A DNA stretch of 64,000 nucleotides from assembly GCA_010645155.1 (NCBI GenBank), contig CM021320.1, positions 2,514,774 through 2,578,773 on the forward strand, written 5' to 3'. The notes beneath the pieces are model-generated. The model was not told the origin of the DNA. It worked only from the letters and a program-made list of their open reading frames with translations, and did not search any database. Shown here piece after piece: positions 13,801 to 25,800 of the stretch. Source of the stretch: Tigriopus japonicus (taxonomy: Eukaryota > Arthropoda > Copepoda > Harpacticoida > Harpacticidae). The stretch's first letter is position 1; each line of letters opens with the position of its first letter. Made by a program: the position numbers and the translations under genes.

Positions 13801-16800
13801 GAGGATGAAACCACCACCAACGATTCGCTATTTCCACGGCATCTTCCTAACAATGGTGCAAGGACTATGGTTTAAGGTGCACAACTAGCACGGAGAGAAG
13901 GCAAACAAAAGTCCCTTAATAGAGCTTCATCCTACCAAGGGACGAATTTTTAAAAAGGATTTGTCTCCTGGCAAGCGAAAAACACCCTGGCCAGTCATGA
14001 CAAGAATAGTAAGCACTTCTTTGCGAAGAGACGCATCTCCTTCTTTTCGGAAACAAACGACCTCGTAGATTGCACTCTCACTTTTCGCCCAATTTTGGGA
14101 CAAACATCAAATGATCCAATGTTTGAACTTGTGTCATTCAAACCGCTTTGCGTTAATGGGGCCCAAGTTGTGCAATAAAGGTTTTTGGACCAAATACACG
14201 CTTGTCTGCGAAACATATTCTCGGGTAAAGCAAGACAGAAATGGAATTCCAGAGAGCATCACACATTTTTGTCCCGGTCCAATGCTCAATGCACTTCGGA
14301 CTGACACAATCGCGGGCTAATTACCATTTTTAGGGGCCTCGATTGGGGTCACAAGACTGTTTTATTGGAGTCCCATTAGAAATTGGCAGCCGCCTCTCGC
14401 CTTTCAACATGGGGAAGTGCGTGGGTGAGCAGAAAAGATCCATTGGGCAAAACTTTTTTGCCTTCATTGCCCTACCATGACCTGTCTTAGAACTCGGAAG
14501 GGGAAATCGGTTGGTTCAGTGGCAGGGACAGACTTGGAATGTGAGGCCCACCCACCTCGGAGGCGTCTTCATCGAAGGGTGCGACGTGCCACTCGAGTCC
14601 AATCTCAATCCCCAACCGTGTTATATATGGCAATGGTGTTGGTGGTGATGGTGGTGTCGAGCCAGAGCAAGAGGACGAAGACGACGACACAAATAAGAAG
14701 AAAAAGTCACGAAGCATTGAGCGCTCGAACAACCAACCAGTCAGTCGTCGAACCCAACCCAACCAACCAACGACAGAACGAAGCCTTTTGCACTAAGAGG
14801 CAATTTCTTTTATGACTTTGCAGACTTCTCCTGCCTCCCCCCCCCCAGTATCTTGCCCCATCCTGGATCTCAGGAAGCTATGCCCGGGTTCTGTCTTCGA
14901 TTCCAATTTTCCAGATCCTTTTTTATGGAAGACACATGTGCTTTGGCGTCTATGATATTGTATATTTGGTGCCCTACTAGTTGGCCAACCCGTAAGTGAC
15001 AAGGAGAGACAGAAAATTAGGTAAAAGGGGAACCAACAAATATTACAGCATGTTATTGGAGGCTGAGAGTAGTAACAAGAGATGTCCGAAATAATTGTTC
15101 AATCATTGGTGAGGAAGATGCAGATATTCAAAGCATTGGCAATCTCACTCAAAATGTGTTCTTCGCAAACTAGCATGCCCCACTCACATTTGCAAACCAT
15201 CCATAAGGCTCTTTGGCATAAAAAGAAAAGGCAGTGGGCCAGATTTTTTTCGATGGCCTTAGGGTACCATTTGCTTGATCCTACGTTCTTTGTTATTGTA
15301 TTCTAAGACTCCAAGGGGACTCGTCCCTATTGAAACAAAAAAGGACTACGCAAGACCGACGAAGCCTCTAAAGCCCGAACTCTGAAATCCCACCCATGTC
15401 ATTTCACTTTGGGGTGCCAGCCCAACCAAGAAACTCCCCAGGTAGCTCTCTAAAGCTACACTTTATGCACATTTCCATATCGAACCAACATCTATACCTA
15501 TGACGACTTTGCTAAGTTAGAATCGGATTTGTTCTACATTTTCTTTGGATTTCTACCTTCCCTCCAAGTCTACTCACTGGCATTTGAGTTTGCATTGCTT
15601 GTGACTTTCCAAGTTGGTTGGTTGGTTCATTCTTTCATTTGCTTGTGTGCTCGTGCATGGTTACAATGACGACAGGAGAAAAAATCTTGAGAAAATCGAA
15701 AAAGAGAGGCAATACATCTCCCTCGATCTACCAGTGTACAGTATGTAGAGATGTTCCCATTATTTGGCCTTTCTTTCGACTGTCGAGGAGGCCATTGAAG
15801 TTTTGAGTCTTGAGTAAGCGCACACTTCACTTGACTCAAGAAATAATGGAATCCTCAGCCACCATTGTACTATATCGGGTACATTGTTAGCTCCTATCAT
15901 GACAGAGATTGAATTCAAACTCTCTACTTTAAGTAGGGTTCACTATTTTGGCTCGAATTGCTTCAGTACCCGGACAATAAAAGAGGTGACGACTTGCAAG
16001 TAAGGGTGTGTTCCCTAGAGAGCCACAAAATTGCTTGGAACCGGCGAAAAGGCCGTCTTGCCTCCCAAGTGTTGGCATATAAAAATGTTATTCAATTCTA
16101 AATGGATACAATTGAGACGCTTTGAGAAGAACTGATGGCAATCAACACGAACTTCCAACTCCAAAAGAGACCGGAAGTTCCGGGTTACTGAATGGGGTTG
16201 GTTAACGAAAGAAGAGAGTCACGACATAGTTGCCCAAATCCAAAAGTCATTGGTAAGATCTTCAAACTACAGACGTGTGGAATGAATCATGGATCAGACC
16301 GTTTCTTCTCAAAACCCGTAAAGAATGGTTGTTCGAAGAGCCACATGGACCTTGTTCGGAGCAAAACCGTTGTCATCACCAACAACCAAGACAACGAGAA
16401 AAGAGATGGGCCATACTCCTTCATTGAGCATTGTTCAAATTCCTCTGTCTCTGTAAAATGAAATTCCGAGGCTAAAGTCGCTTGGCAAACAATTCGGACA
16501 GGAAAACTTGGGCTTGGGCAATGTGTTGGCACATTGTGACGACTACCAAATGATTTTTCTGGCTTGTTGCCTGACTGCTACTGTTGGTCAGGAAAGTTGG
16601 AACCACAGTTGAAATTGAAGGAAGAATCCGCACTTGTCAGATCAAAAAGATTCTAGTTTACTTCAAATTGAAAGCCATTGAAGACGAGTAACAAAATAAT
16701 TAGCAAGAAATTCAAGTTAAAAATTTGTAAAAAAATAAATGAACTTAAAAGTTTGGCAGATTTTGAATACAGCTCATTTGGAAAGAGGAGAATATTTTTC

Positions 16801-19800
16801 AAAGGAAAAACGGGTCATGTTAAACTTACAAGACAGAGTTTATCGCAGGTTTACACATCAAGATCATAGCTTGCAACAAATAACACAGTCCAATTTAAGG
16901 GCCCTTTCTTAAAGATGAGTTGTGTCGTGAACATGCTGAGAAAGGAAGAAAATACGAATTAGAGGGGACATTCTTCAAACTCGCTCAACCACATTGATAG
17001 ATCTCCCTTCTTTTGTCTCATCTTGGGTCTATTTAAACTTTGACCTCGTTCCTTGGGTTCCCTTTTGTTCCAAGCAAAAGTTCCAACCCCACAAGGTTTC
17101 GAACGTGCTGTACGTCCACGCTCGTTTCAAGTGGATATACGTAGGTAGACATGGTTTTGAGGTAATTTATGGTTGGCTTGTTGCTGTTTCTTTCTAAGCT
17201 TGGGCGGTAAGTTTCTTTTCGAATTAGAGTCCGAACGACCTAACTTGTAAAAGGTGGATTGTTGTTTGCGATACCTCAGCAGAGCTTTATGTTACTAGTT
17301 GGAGCTCCCAGTCGAGCATCAGAGGTTCTTGATCTACAATAAGCTCAATGAAGGACTGCTTGGGTAGGCCACTTGCTCTTTGGGACCCAAAATAGTTACC
17401 AGCCAACTAACTGGTACAGTCTGCAGAAGGCCCCGCAAGATTCGAGCTGGTTGAGAAGAGCAGCCAAGAGTCCTTGATCTTAATGTCAATTGCTCGTTTG
17501 AACGAACTTCGGCAAGATTAGCCTTGCCTTGAACTGTGACGGTTGGTTGAGACGACTGGTGGGCGAAAATCTAACTTTTGTTCAAGCCCTGATGTTCTTA
17601 CGCACACACGGTACCTTCGTATTCGGAATCGAGATCCAGATCAAATCTCTCCATTTGGCTCAGCAGGCCTCGGGTTCACAATACTAAGTGAGTGGTGGTT
17701 GGACCACTTAAATGGAGTGAGTTCACGTCGAGAGAGACTTAAGAACTTGGATTCAGTGGAAATCAAGCAGAGGCAATCAAGTGAAAGTTCAATATGTTCT
17801 TTGGCTTGAAGTTCCATTTCTCTGCTAGTTGCAAATGTACGTAGGTAGGTATGACTTAATGGTTATGGTCAAGGGTGAAAGGCTTGCTAAGAAAGTGCTC
17901 GTCTTTCTCGGAAGCAAAGACAATTCACTCAGATTTGACGCGTTTTTGTGAGTTCCAGTTGCCTGTGAGTTCTCTTTTTTATCACTCGCCAAATTTTAGG
18001 TGGATATTGAGCTCAAGGAGTTATGGTCTTCATTTGTCAACGCCTTTGATGGCACGTAAACCCAGTCAGAGGAAGTAAATCACTTGAAATTTTTCACCCA
18101 CCTACTGGCAAACAGTTGGATTGCAATGGTCTACTAAGGGTTCGTATGTGTATGTAGCAAAAAAGTGTGATGGTGGTGCGCACAAAGGGGCGGTCGCGAA
18201 GCAACAGGGATCAAATTGCAATTGCGGGCTCACCTTCCTTGGAGATCCATTTACGAAATGGATCCGAGCCCTTGAGAACGCAAGCAACGACAAGGAGGCC
18301 TCACGCTAACAGATCTGTTCCCGACCAATAGCACCATCTACTCCTTCTCGGATTGCTTGTTGTGGCCCCTAGTTGCTTCAATGAGTTGCCAAGTTAAATG
18401 AGGCATAGAAAATTGCTGTTCTTTGTCTCTCTCATTGTTTCATGCCATGTTGAGGATAAGTATTGTTCCCAATACAAAAGTGTTCCACCAGAATAGGACC
18501 CTGTTGCACAAGTCGAAGCTTCTCAAAGGAACAAAGTCATCACTTCATAATCGGCTTACGGATTACTTCCAATTTTGAGCATTTCCACGACGACGCTCTC
18601 GTCTAAATCTTCTTTCGACAGCACCTCCATATAGTAACACGTGTGTAACCAACTCTGATCAATGAAAGGGTTAGAGAAGGCAGAACTTGAGCTAGATAAC
18701 AACCGGCCGATATAGTAAGTCTTTTTGAGCAGGAAATATATGGGATCAAAGGACTCAATTTTCTTCCCCAGTCGGATCTTCCCCTGCCACGAGCTCTTCC
18801 TTCATCTAACTCAACCACTGATCGGGGATCCATCAAGTCATCACACTGTCTCTGGTCACATGATGATGAGCCGGGACATCCCCCAGGGGAAGTCGACAAC
18901 GAAAACTCCTCTGTGCGTGGATGTACTACGTAGGTGCTATGGCATGGCTGCTTACACAACAAACGGAACCCCATTCAAGAGAAGCTAAAGTACAGGGGCA
19001 TCTCGTCGCTTTTGCGTGTCCTCCTTAGTTGAGTCGTAAGCTGTTCCCTTCTTTCTTTTTCCACTTTGGGATTATGATCCTCGGACTGACTGGAAAATCC
19101 CCCAGAGATTGCCAGGGTCATTTATCAAAAGTCTCCTTTAGCTCAATCATTCCTTGGCCACCACAACTAGCCTTTCGGAGACTGAGAGGCCAGAGTGACT
19201 GTTAAACGGTTCTTTCCTCCGCCCATCGCTCGTGCACTTTGGGCCAGACCGAAGCTGTACTTCACATCCACATAGACCACCGCAACGATGAAACAAGATT
19301 TGCGTTGAATCACAATTAGAAATTTTTCAAACATGACACAAAGGCAGGGCAACATTGAACGCAGATAGTATAACGAGGGAGGCCCTTCGCAAAAACTGAG
19401 GCAATGGTTTTTCTTCAAAGATCAAGTCAAAAATTGCATGGTGATTGATTGTATAAGAAAGTTACTAACATCATCATCATGGGATGGAAAGACGCCATTC
19501 TGAAACTTAGTGATGGCTCGAAATCAACAGTTTCCCCGTGTTTGTCCCCAAGTTTATGTCTCTGGATTATCTGCAAGTCAGGTTGTATACCATTTTTGGA
19601 CCCAAATACCTAAACAAGGACCATTATGGCAACACTTGACTACAATCTTTGTTCCATAACATCAATACTGGAACCCTTGCCCTGTAGCTCATGAAGTTCA
19701 AAGAATCCTCTCCCTCTCACTTTCGTTTAGCAAATGCAGCTAATACCAGAAATAAGATTGGACGCCCGACATCTCAATCAAGGTTTGTTGGAGTAATTAG

Positions 19801-22800
19801 CGCAACAATTTCTGATGGACCCAATTCTTTCTGCCACTGAACTGTATGAGAGGGGAGAAGTGCCTCAAACCAATCACAAAGAAGTTCTTACAAAGATCAA
19901 ATAAAAAGAACAAGTCGCATCTACTTTGGAGTCCCTCTCTCAAGAAACTACAAATGACACTATGAGGAAACATTGACCAAGATACTTTCTGTCCAGAAAA
20001 TCCCAAACGACCTAAAACTTTGAAATAATAATACAATAAGAGTTTTCAATTGGAAAAATAACAGAAATGGGCTCTCCGTTACTGTGTAAGATTAAGTACG
20101 TTTCATTACATCTTCAAATTTTGATTAAATCTCTAATGCTCCTTTCAGTGAAACTCTTAAAGCCTCCGTCTTTTACGTGGCTTAAGTGACAACAGCGTGT
20201 TTGTTGTTTGGTTGACTGATTTGCACGGAATTAGAACACAAATTGCCTTTTACCAGGGGTCGGCAACCACTTTTGGGTCAAGGCCCACCAAATTTGTTTC
20301 CATGTTTTTTTTAACTGCCCACAATTTAACGATCAAAGAGCTTTGGGCCCACGAAAACAATACCATGGATGTCTCGCGGGCCCACTATTTTTTACTTTCC
20401 CCATAGCTCCTGGACCCACCAACGATTTTTGGGCCCACATGTGGGCCGCGAACTCCCGGTTGCCTACCTCTGACTTATACGATGTATAAAGGGCAATCCG
20501 CTCATAAGGATTTTGCTCTTACAACAAGCCCGGATGGCAGGTAAAAACGGCTAACCACTTTGTTGCAACTTTGGCCAGGCAAATCCGAAATTTGAACTAG
20601 TAAATCTCAGAGTGTTGGGAATAATTAGCGAATGATTTTCTTTAGATTTACTGTGTTTACCTTTTGACACACTCTCCCTTCCAAAGTTTTACGAACTTCT
20701 ACACAGACTACAGAAATATTTAGTGTTACCTCTTCAAATTACTTTTCGAAGCCAAGTGGTCAGATGATGGTGACAATGTACAGTTTGTCCAGGATAAAGT
20801 GTTACACCAAAAATAGCTTCTATTTTTGTAGTACCAAACCAATCAATTCAAAATTTTGTGTGAAAGTTGATATTATGGACCGCATGTTAACGCTGCTAAT
20901 TCAAAAAGCGAGAGTACACAAAATCAAGTCAGATTGACGTGCCTAGAGTATATACTCTCGACAGCTGTTGCGTTTGAAACACAGGAGCTGGGGTGAGTAT
21001 ATACTCAACAAACGTTAATCTGACTTGATTTTGGTGTACTCTCGCTTTTTGAATTAGCTGCGCTAACATACGGCCTATTATCCATGAGAATGTTATCCAT
21101 TATTTTTTTTCTATGTGGCCAACATTGGCTTGTCGTACTTGCTGAAGACGAGTGGGCACTTGGTCAATGGTGGCGCGAACTGTGTCTTCCGGCAATTCCT
21201 CCCAAGCTCGAACAATGGTGGCCTTTAAAGCCTTCACATTTGGATAAGGAACCTTCCCGACCTTGCTGTTCAGGATCCCCTAGACACTGAAATCCATAGG
21301 ATTCAGGTCTGGGGAGGAAGGCGGCCACTCAGTCTTCTCCAAAAATTGTGCAACTGATGTTTGCACCAGTTTTGAGTGACCTGACTGGTGTGTGCGGGGG
21401 CGTCATTTTGCATAAAAACGTAGGCACTTCCAAACTCACTAGCCAGGGCAACACATCCTTTTCAAGGAGCTCAACATATCTGAGAGAGTTGATCTTTACT
21501 CTTTGTTTAACAAAAACGAGAGGAGAGTTCTTTCCAGATGTGGTGACTCCAGCCCATACCATCACAGCGGCTGGTTTCTGGCGACGACCTACGAACCTGT
21601 GTTTGTCATCCAGAGTGCTGTAGTCCTTGGCATAAGTGCCATCAGTTCTTCTATTGAGCTTTGGTTCCACAGTAAAAACTTTTTCGTCAGTCCAAATGAA
21701 CTCTGATGGGCCCTTCCTGATCCGTCGCAAAAGTTGTTCCACTCAATCCTTCCTCTTCGCCTTTGTGGCTGCACTCAGGAGATGTCTGTATGACTTGGGC
21801 TTCCAGTTCAGGCCCAAGTCCTCCTGAAGGATCTGGTGGACAATTGTCTTGCTCATTGGCAGAGAATCACGAAGATCCTTGGCCAAGGTCCTGACTGATC
21901 GGCCAGGTTTGTTCCTGACGCGATCACGGACGATCTTGATTGCGTGCTTTGTCCGAACAGTCCTGACCCTGGATCGCGGTCGATCTCCACAGTGACCAAG
22001 CTCCTCGAATCTCTTGAGTGTCCTTGACACTTGCATAGGTGACACACCCAACTTGCAGCTGATCTGAGCACCGCTGAAGCCGATCTTCTTGAGGGCGACG
22101 ATGTCCTCGCGCGACGGAGTGTCAAAATTCCGAGAGGATTTTCGTCTTCGTGCCATGATTTGAATCACTAGATCACTTGTCCAAGTGTATTGAACAAATA
22201 AACAAAGCTCTCGAGCATGGTTACCAGACTCTAGAAATACTAGAAGGCAGAGATTGGCATTCAAATCTATGATTGCCCGACCCGGCACGGACTGTCTGTG
22301 ACGTCATTCATCATGCGGGAAGCCGAAGTTCATGATTAAAGGAACCTTTTCTTCTAAGAAACACATCTAAACTATTTCGCTCATCTGATAGGGCAGTTTG
22401 GTTATTGAAAATCCTCAAGTCTGCTGGAAATGTGTCTAAGGTATTAACCCGATATGCAAAAAGTGAATTTCAACTAGTGTGGAGTTTAAACAGGGGCCGA
22501 TTAATTCACATGATCGGATGATTGACAACAAAATCTCAGTGATGTGAAATCTCGGCTTGCGCAAGTTTTTTCACAGGAGGTGGCAGGGTAGGGTTACCTC
22601 TTAGAGAATGGGTGCTTTGCTTTGGTATATGAGCAAACACGAATTTGAGGTTGATTTGCAACCCTGCTCAGAAGTCACGAAAGTCAGGGATGCCTTGCCT
22701 TTTGTAGCTTCTTAAAGAAAAAAACCTGTTTATGAAGGCTGGTAGACAGTGGGGAATATGATTTCACTTAAGAAAATTGGCAGCCCCATCACCAGGTCAG

Positions 22801-25800
22801 ATCACTACAAAATCAACAAAGAAGAAGTACTCTGGTTTGTTGTTGAACTTCGTTAGAATTAGCTGAATGTTCAACTGAATGCTCTTGACCAATCACCAGC
22901 GTGAATCATCGGCACCGTGTGTTAGCCTACGAATGCCAATATCTATCTTAGTGTATCTACCAGACTCTAATGTACGTGTTTGATTAGTCAAACATATTCA
23001 TTTTCGAGTCTGGTTTGGAGTAACAACTATAAAAAGTTTTGTAACACTTTATCCCGGACAAACTGTAGAACACAATAAAAGATGACCTTTCGTTTAAACT
23101 TTAAGATGGAACCTGTGTCAACTTTTCAAGGAAATGGACGATTAAGGTTATGTTTGGAACATTGCTGACACTTGTATTTTTTTAGGTTAACGTTGTTTTA
23201 GTGGTTAACGTTGTTTATTCAAAAGAACCTTTGAGTGTTCTGACAATGGCAAAGCAAAAGATGAACATGACGAACCGGCGACTGCAGGCTTTTGACGACG
23301 TAACTGCAACCAACCCTCATAAAATACTTTACTTTCATTCAAGTGAAACTAATGGATCAAAGAGGTCTATGTTCTTCTCTGTATGGTAGTTTCACAATCT
23401 CAACGACGGATGAAGACCTATTTTTTGCTCCCTAAAACCCTTTACAGGAAGGGAAGCATCACGTAGGCCGTGATCCTCATTCGAGTTCGTTGTTGGAGAG
23501 CTAGCTACAATGGATGGATTGGCAATTCTCGCTTCATTGACCGAATGATGATTCAAGTGCGCAAGATGTTGGAGAGGAAAACAACCTTTGACACAAGAAC
23601 AAGTTAAACAAGCACAGGAAAAACGTGCTGATGTTTCTGTCCTTATTGGACTGCTTTTGTCAGATAAGTTTGACGTCATTGGAACATGACTAGTCTAGAA
23701 AATAAGCCTGAGGAGCCCTATGGACCTCGCATGGTTCTGTGAGTCAACAGAGAAAATATACAATTCTCATGCTGAAGTACACACCTATACGAACAATGCC
23801 CTTAGTTGTATTATTTTACCAATCCAGCAATCGGTCGTTGGAAAACCGGTATAGCTACGTTTCCCTTTATAGGCAATGTTTTAAATCAGTTTTTCAGCTT
23901 TTGCTTGTAGAAGCTTCTTTTGAAAACAAATGCCAAATAAAAAGAAACACTTGCCTCCGAGACAACTTCTCTCTCTTTCTGTGCTTTTTTTTCATTTTAG
24001 TCGAATCCAATCCAAGTAAGGCTCTTGACCACTGGGCTGGCTTAACAGCCCAATATCAACTTAAATAAACAATAGAAAAAAGCAAGGGTTGCTCTCAATT
24101 CGCAAGAGTTTTTTTCATGCACGTGGGCGTAAAGAACATGACTTTTGAGGCTCTTTTGTACTCCCCTTAATTTCTTTACAAACTTAAAAAGAATCTACAG
24201 GGCATCCAGAGCAAAGAATGGCTAATAAAGAACCTAAAAGTGCTTTGAATGTTGCTTTTTTGTCCTGTTGAAATAGTTAGGGAGGGGAACGTCTGTCCGT
24301 AACCAAGATGCAAAGCGATTTCGTTCCACGAGGCACCAGCATCGCTTGATCTTATGAGGATACTTACAAACACCTATTCCAGTCCATAACGAGCCCCCAA
24401 GGAAGGGTTGTCATGGAATCAAAATGGTCATTTTCTGCCCAAACTTTTTTTCCTCCCTCGTAGTAACTCCTTTCTAACTCGGATCGACGTAGCTAGGGGT
24501 AAGCATTTAGAATGTGCCATAAATTCAATGCGGATGAGACGCCCAGCATTGGACAAAGTCGGACAGTCCACAGTAGTAGCGTGCGTCTACCTCCCAGGCA
24601 ACATCTACCCCAGTTTCAGTATAATAGTAAGACCACTTTCCGCACTCCAAGCTGCATATAAAGTTACCCTGGTCGTTGTTGTTTTGTCTTCTTTTTCCAT
24701 CGTCTCTTCCACAACCTTTGCCTCTACGTATCCACCAACAACAGCATAGAAGAGGAAGCAGCGATATCACTTACCTCATGCGGGAAACGAAACTGGTCGT
24801 ACAGTCAACCGTAGACCACAAACCCAAAGTGCGGTAATTTATGTCGGACCAAGTCCAGTCCAAATATCGGATGTGGGTGCAAGATATTGAAGGGTATTCC
24901 TCGCCTGTAACGCAAAAGAAGAAGAAACCGACGATGACTTTAAGGGCTTTTATCGACATAACATTAGATCGCCAAGATGCAGGACGGGACTCGTTCCAAA
25001 GCATCAGACAACTCTTCCTCAAACCTTCTATATAAACGAAAATTCAAGACGCTTCGAATCTATTGTGAGTCGTTGTAATCTAGCGAAATGATTTGTGCAC
25101 ATTTTTCCCATTTATTTTTATTCGTCGTCGACGATGACCAACTTGCGCAGTTTGAAACATATTTCTTTTAAGAGCCTGGAGCCATATGAAACAAAGACGA
25201 CGAATAAGTTATCTTATTTCAAGTTGGTAACTAGACACCGATCAACGACTAATCTTCAAAACCTCTATCTCAGGAGTGTCTCAAGCTCAAAATTTGGTGT
25301 ACACATAAAGATAAAATCATCCAAGGAAAAGTTTCATTTTGATCACAACCATTGTTCCAAGAATTAGGTCCACTCTACATTCCTTCCCTTGTCAGTTATT
25401 AGCAGATTTTCTAGAATCATGGAATTTCCGATGAGAAAATCTCTCGTCTTGACCCTTGACTTTTGCCAAGGGGCAAAAACAAAGCCATCATTATGCTTTA
25501 ATCATTCTAGCCACAATCAAAACCCACCCCTTCCGCCAAGATGAACTGACAACTGACAAGAAGCACTGGAATCATGGAGTGGGAGGCTAGCAATGAGAAT
25601 TATGATTTCCAGTAAGAACAATTCAATTACGTTCTTCTGCAAATGAGACCTTGCATATGTTGACAAGAATTCGTATTTCAATTTTCAGCTCAATCGAACG
25701 TCGGAGACAAAAGTTATGCTCACTCAAAGTTCAGTGCAAATCCTACCGAGAATGAATGAACTAGCCCTTTTGTGGTAATCGTTTTACCACAAAAGGGCGA

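Larger units (their letters stand above)
20781..23065 (-). mobile_element. Tc1/mariner-superfamily transposon, inactive and itself invaded
   Basis: Terminal inverted repeats read CAGTTTGTCC(A/G)GGATAAAG inward from both ends. They are flanked by TA (20779-20780 and 23066-23067), the standard target duplication of this superfamily. The element is 2285 bp, too long for a mariner. Removing a 194-bp inverted-repeat insert (20880-21073) and a 736-bp segment (22234-22969) leaves about 1355 bp, the normal size. Confidence 0.9.
12927..24774 (-). other. Intron 4 of TARP-like gene (11.8 kb)
   Basis: It contains hAT MITE copy 2 (20254-20472) and the invaded mariner-like element (20781-23065). The stretch 12927-20253 shows only unremarkable short open frames. 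Confidence 0.7.
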
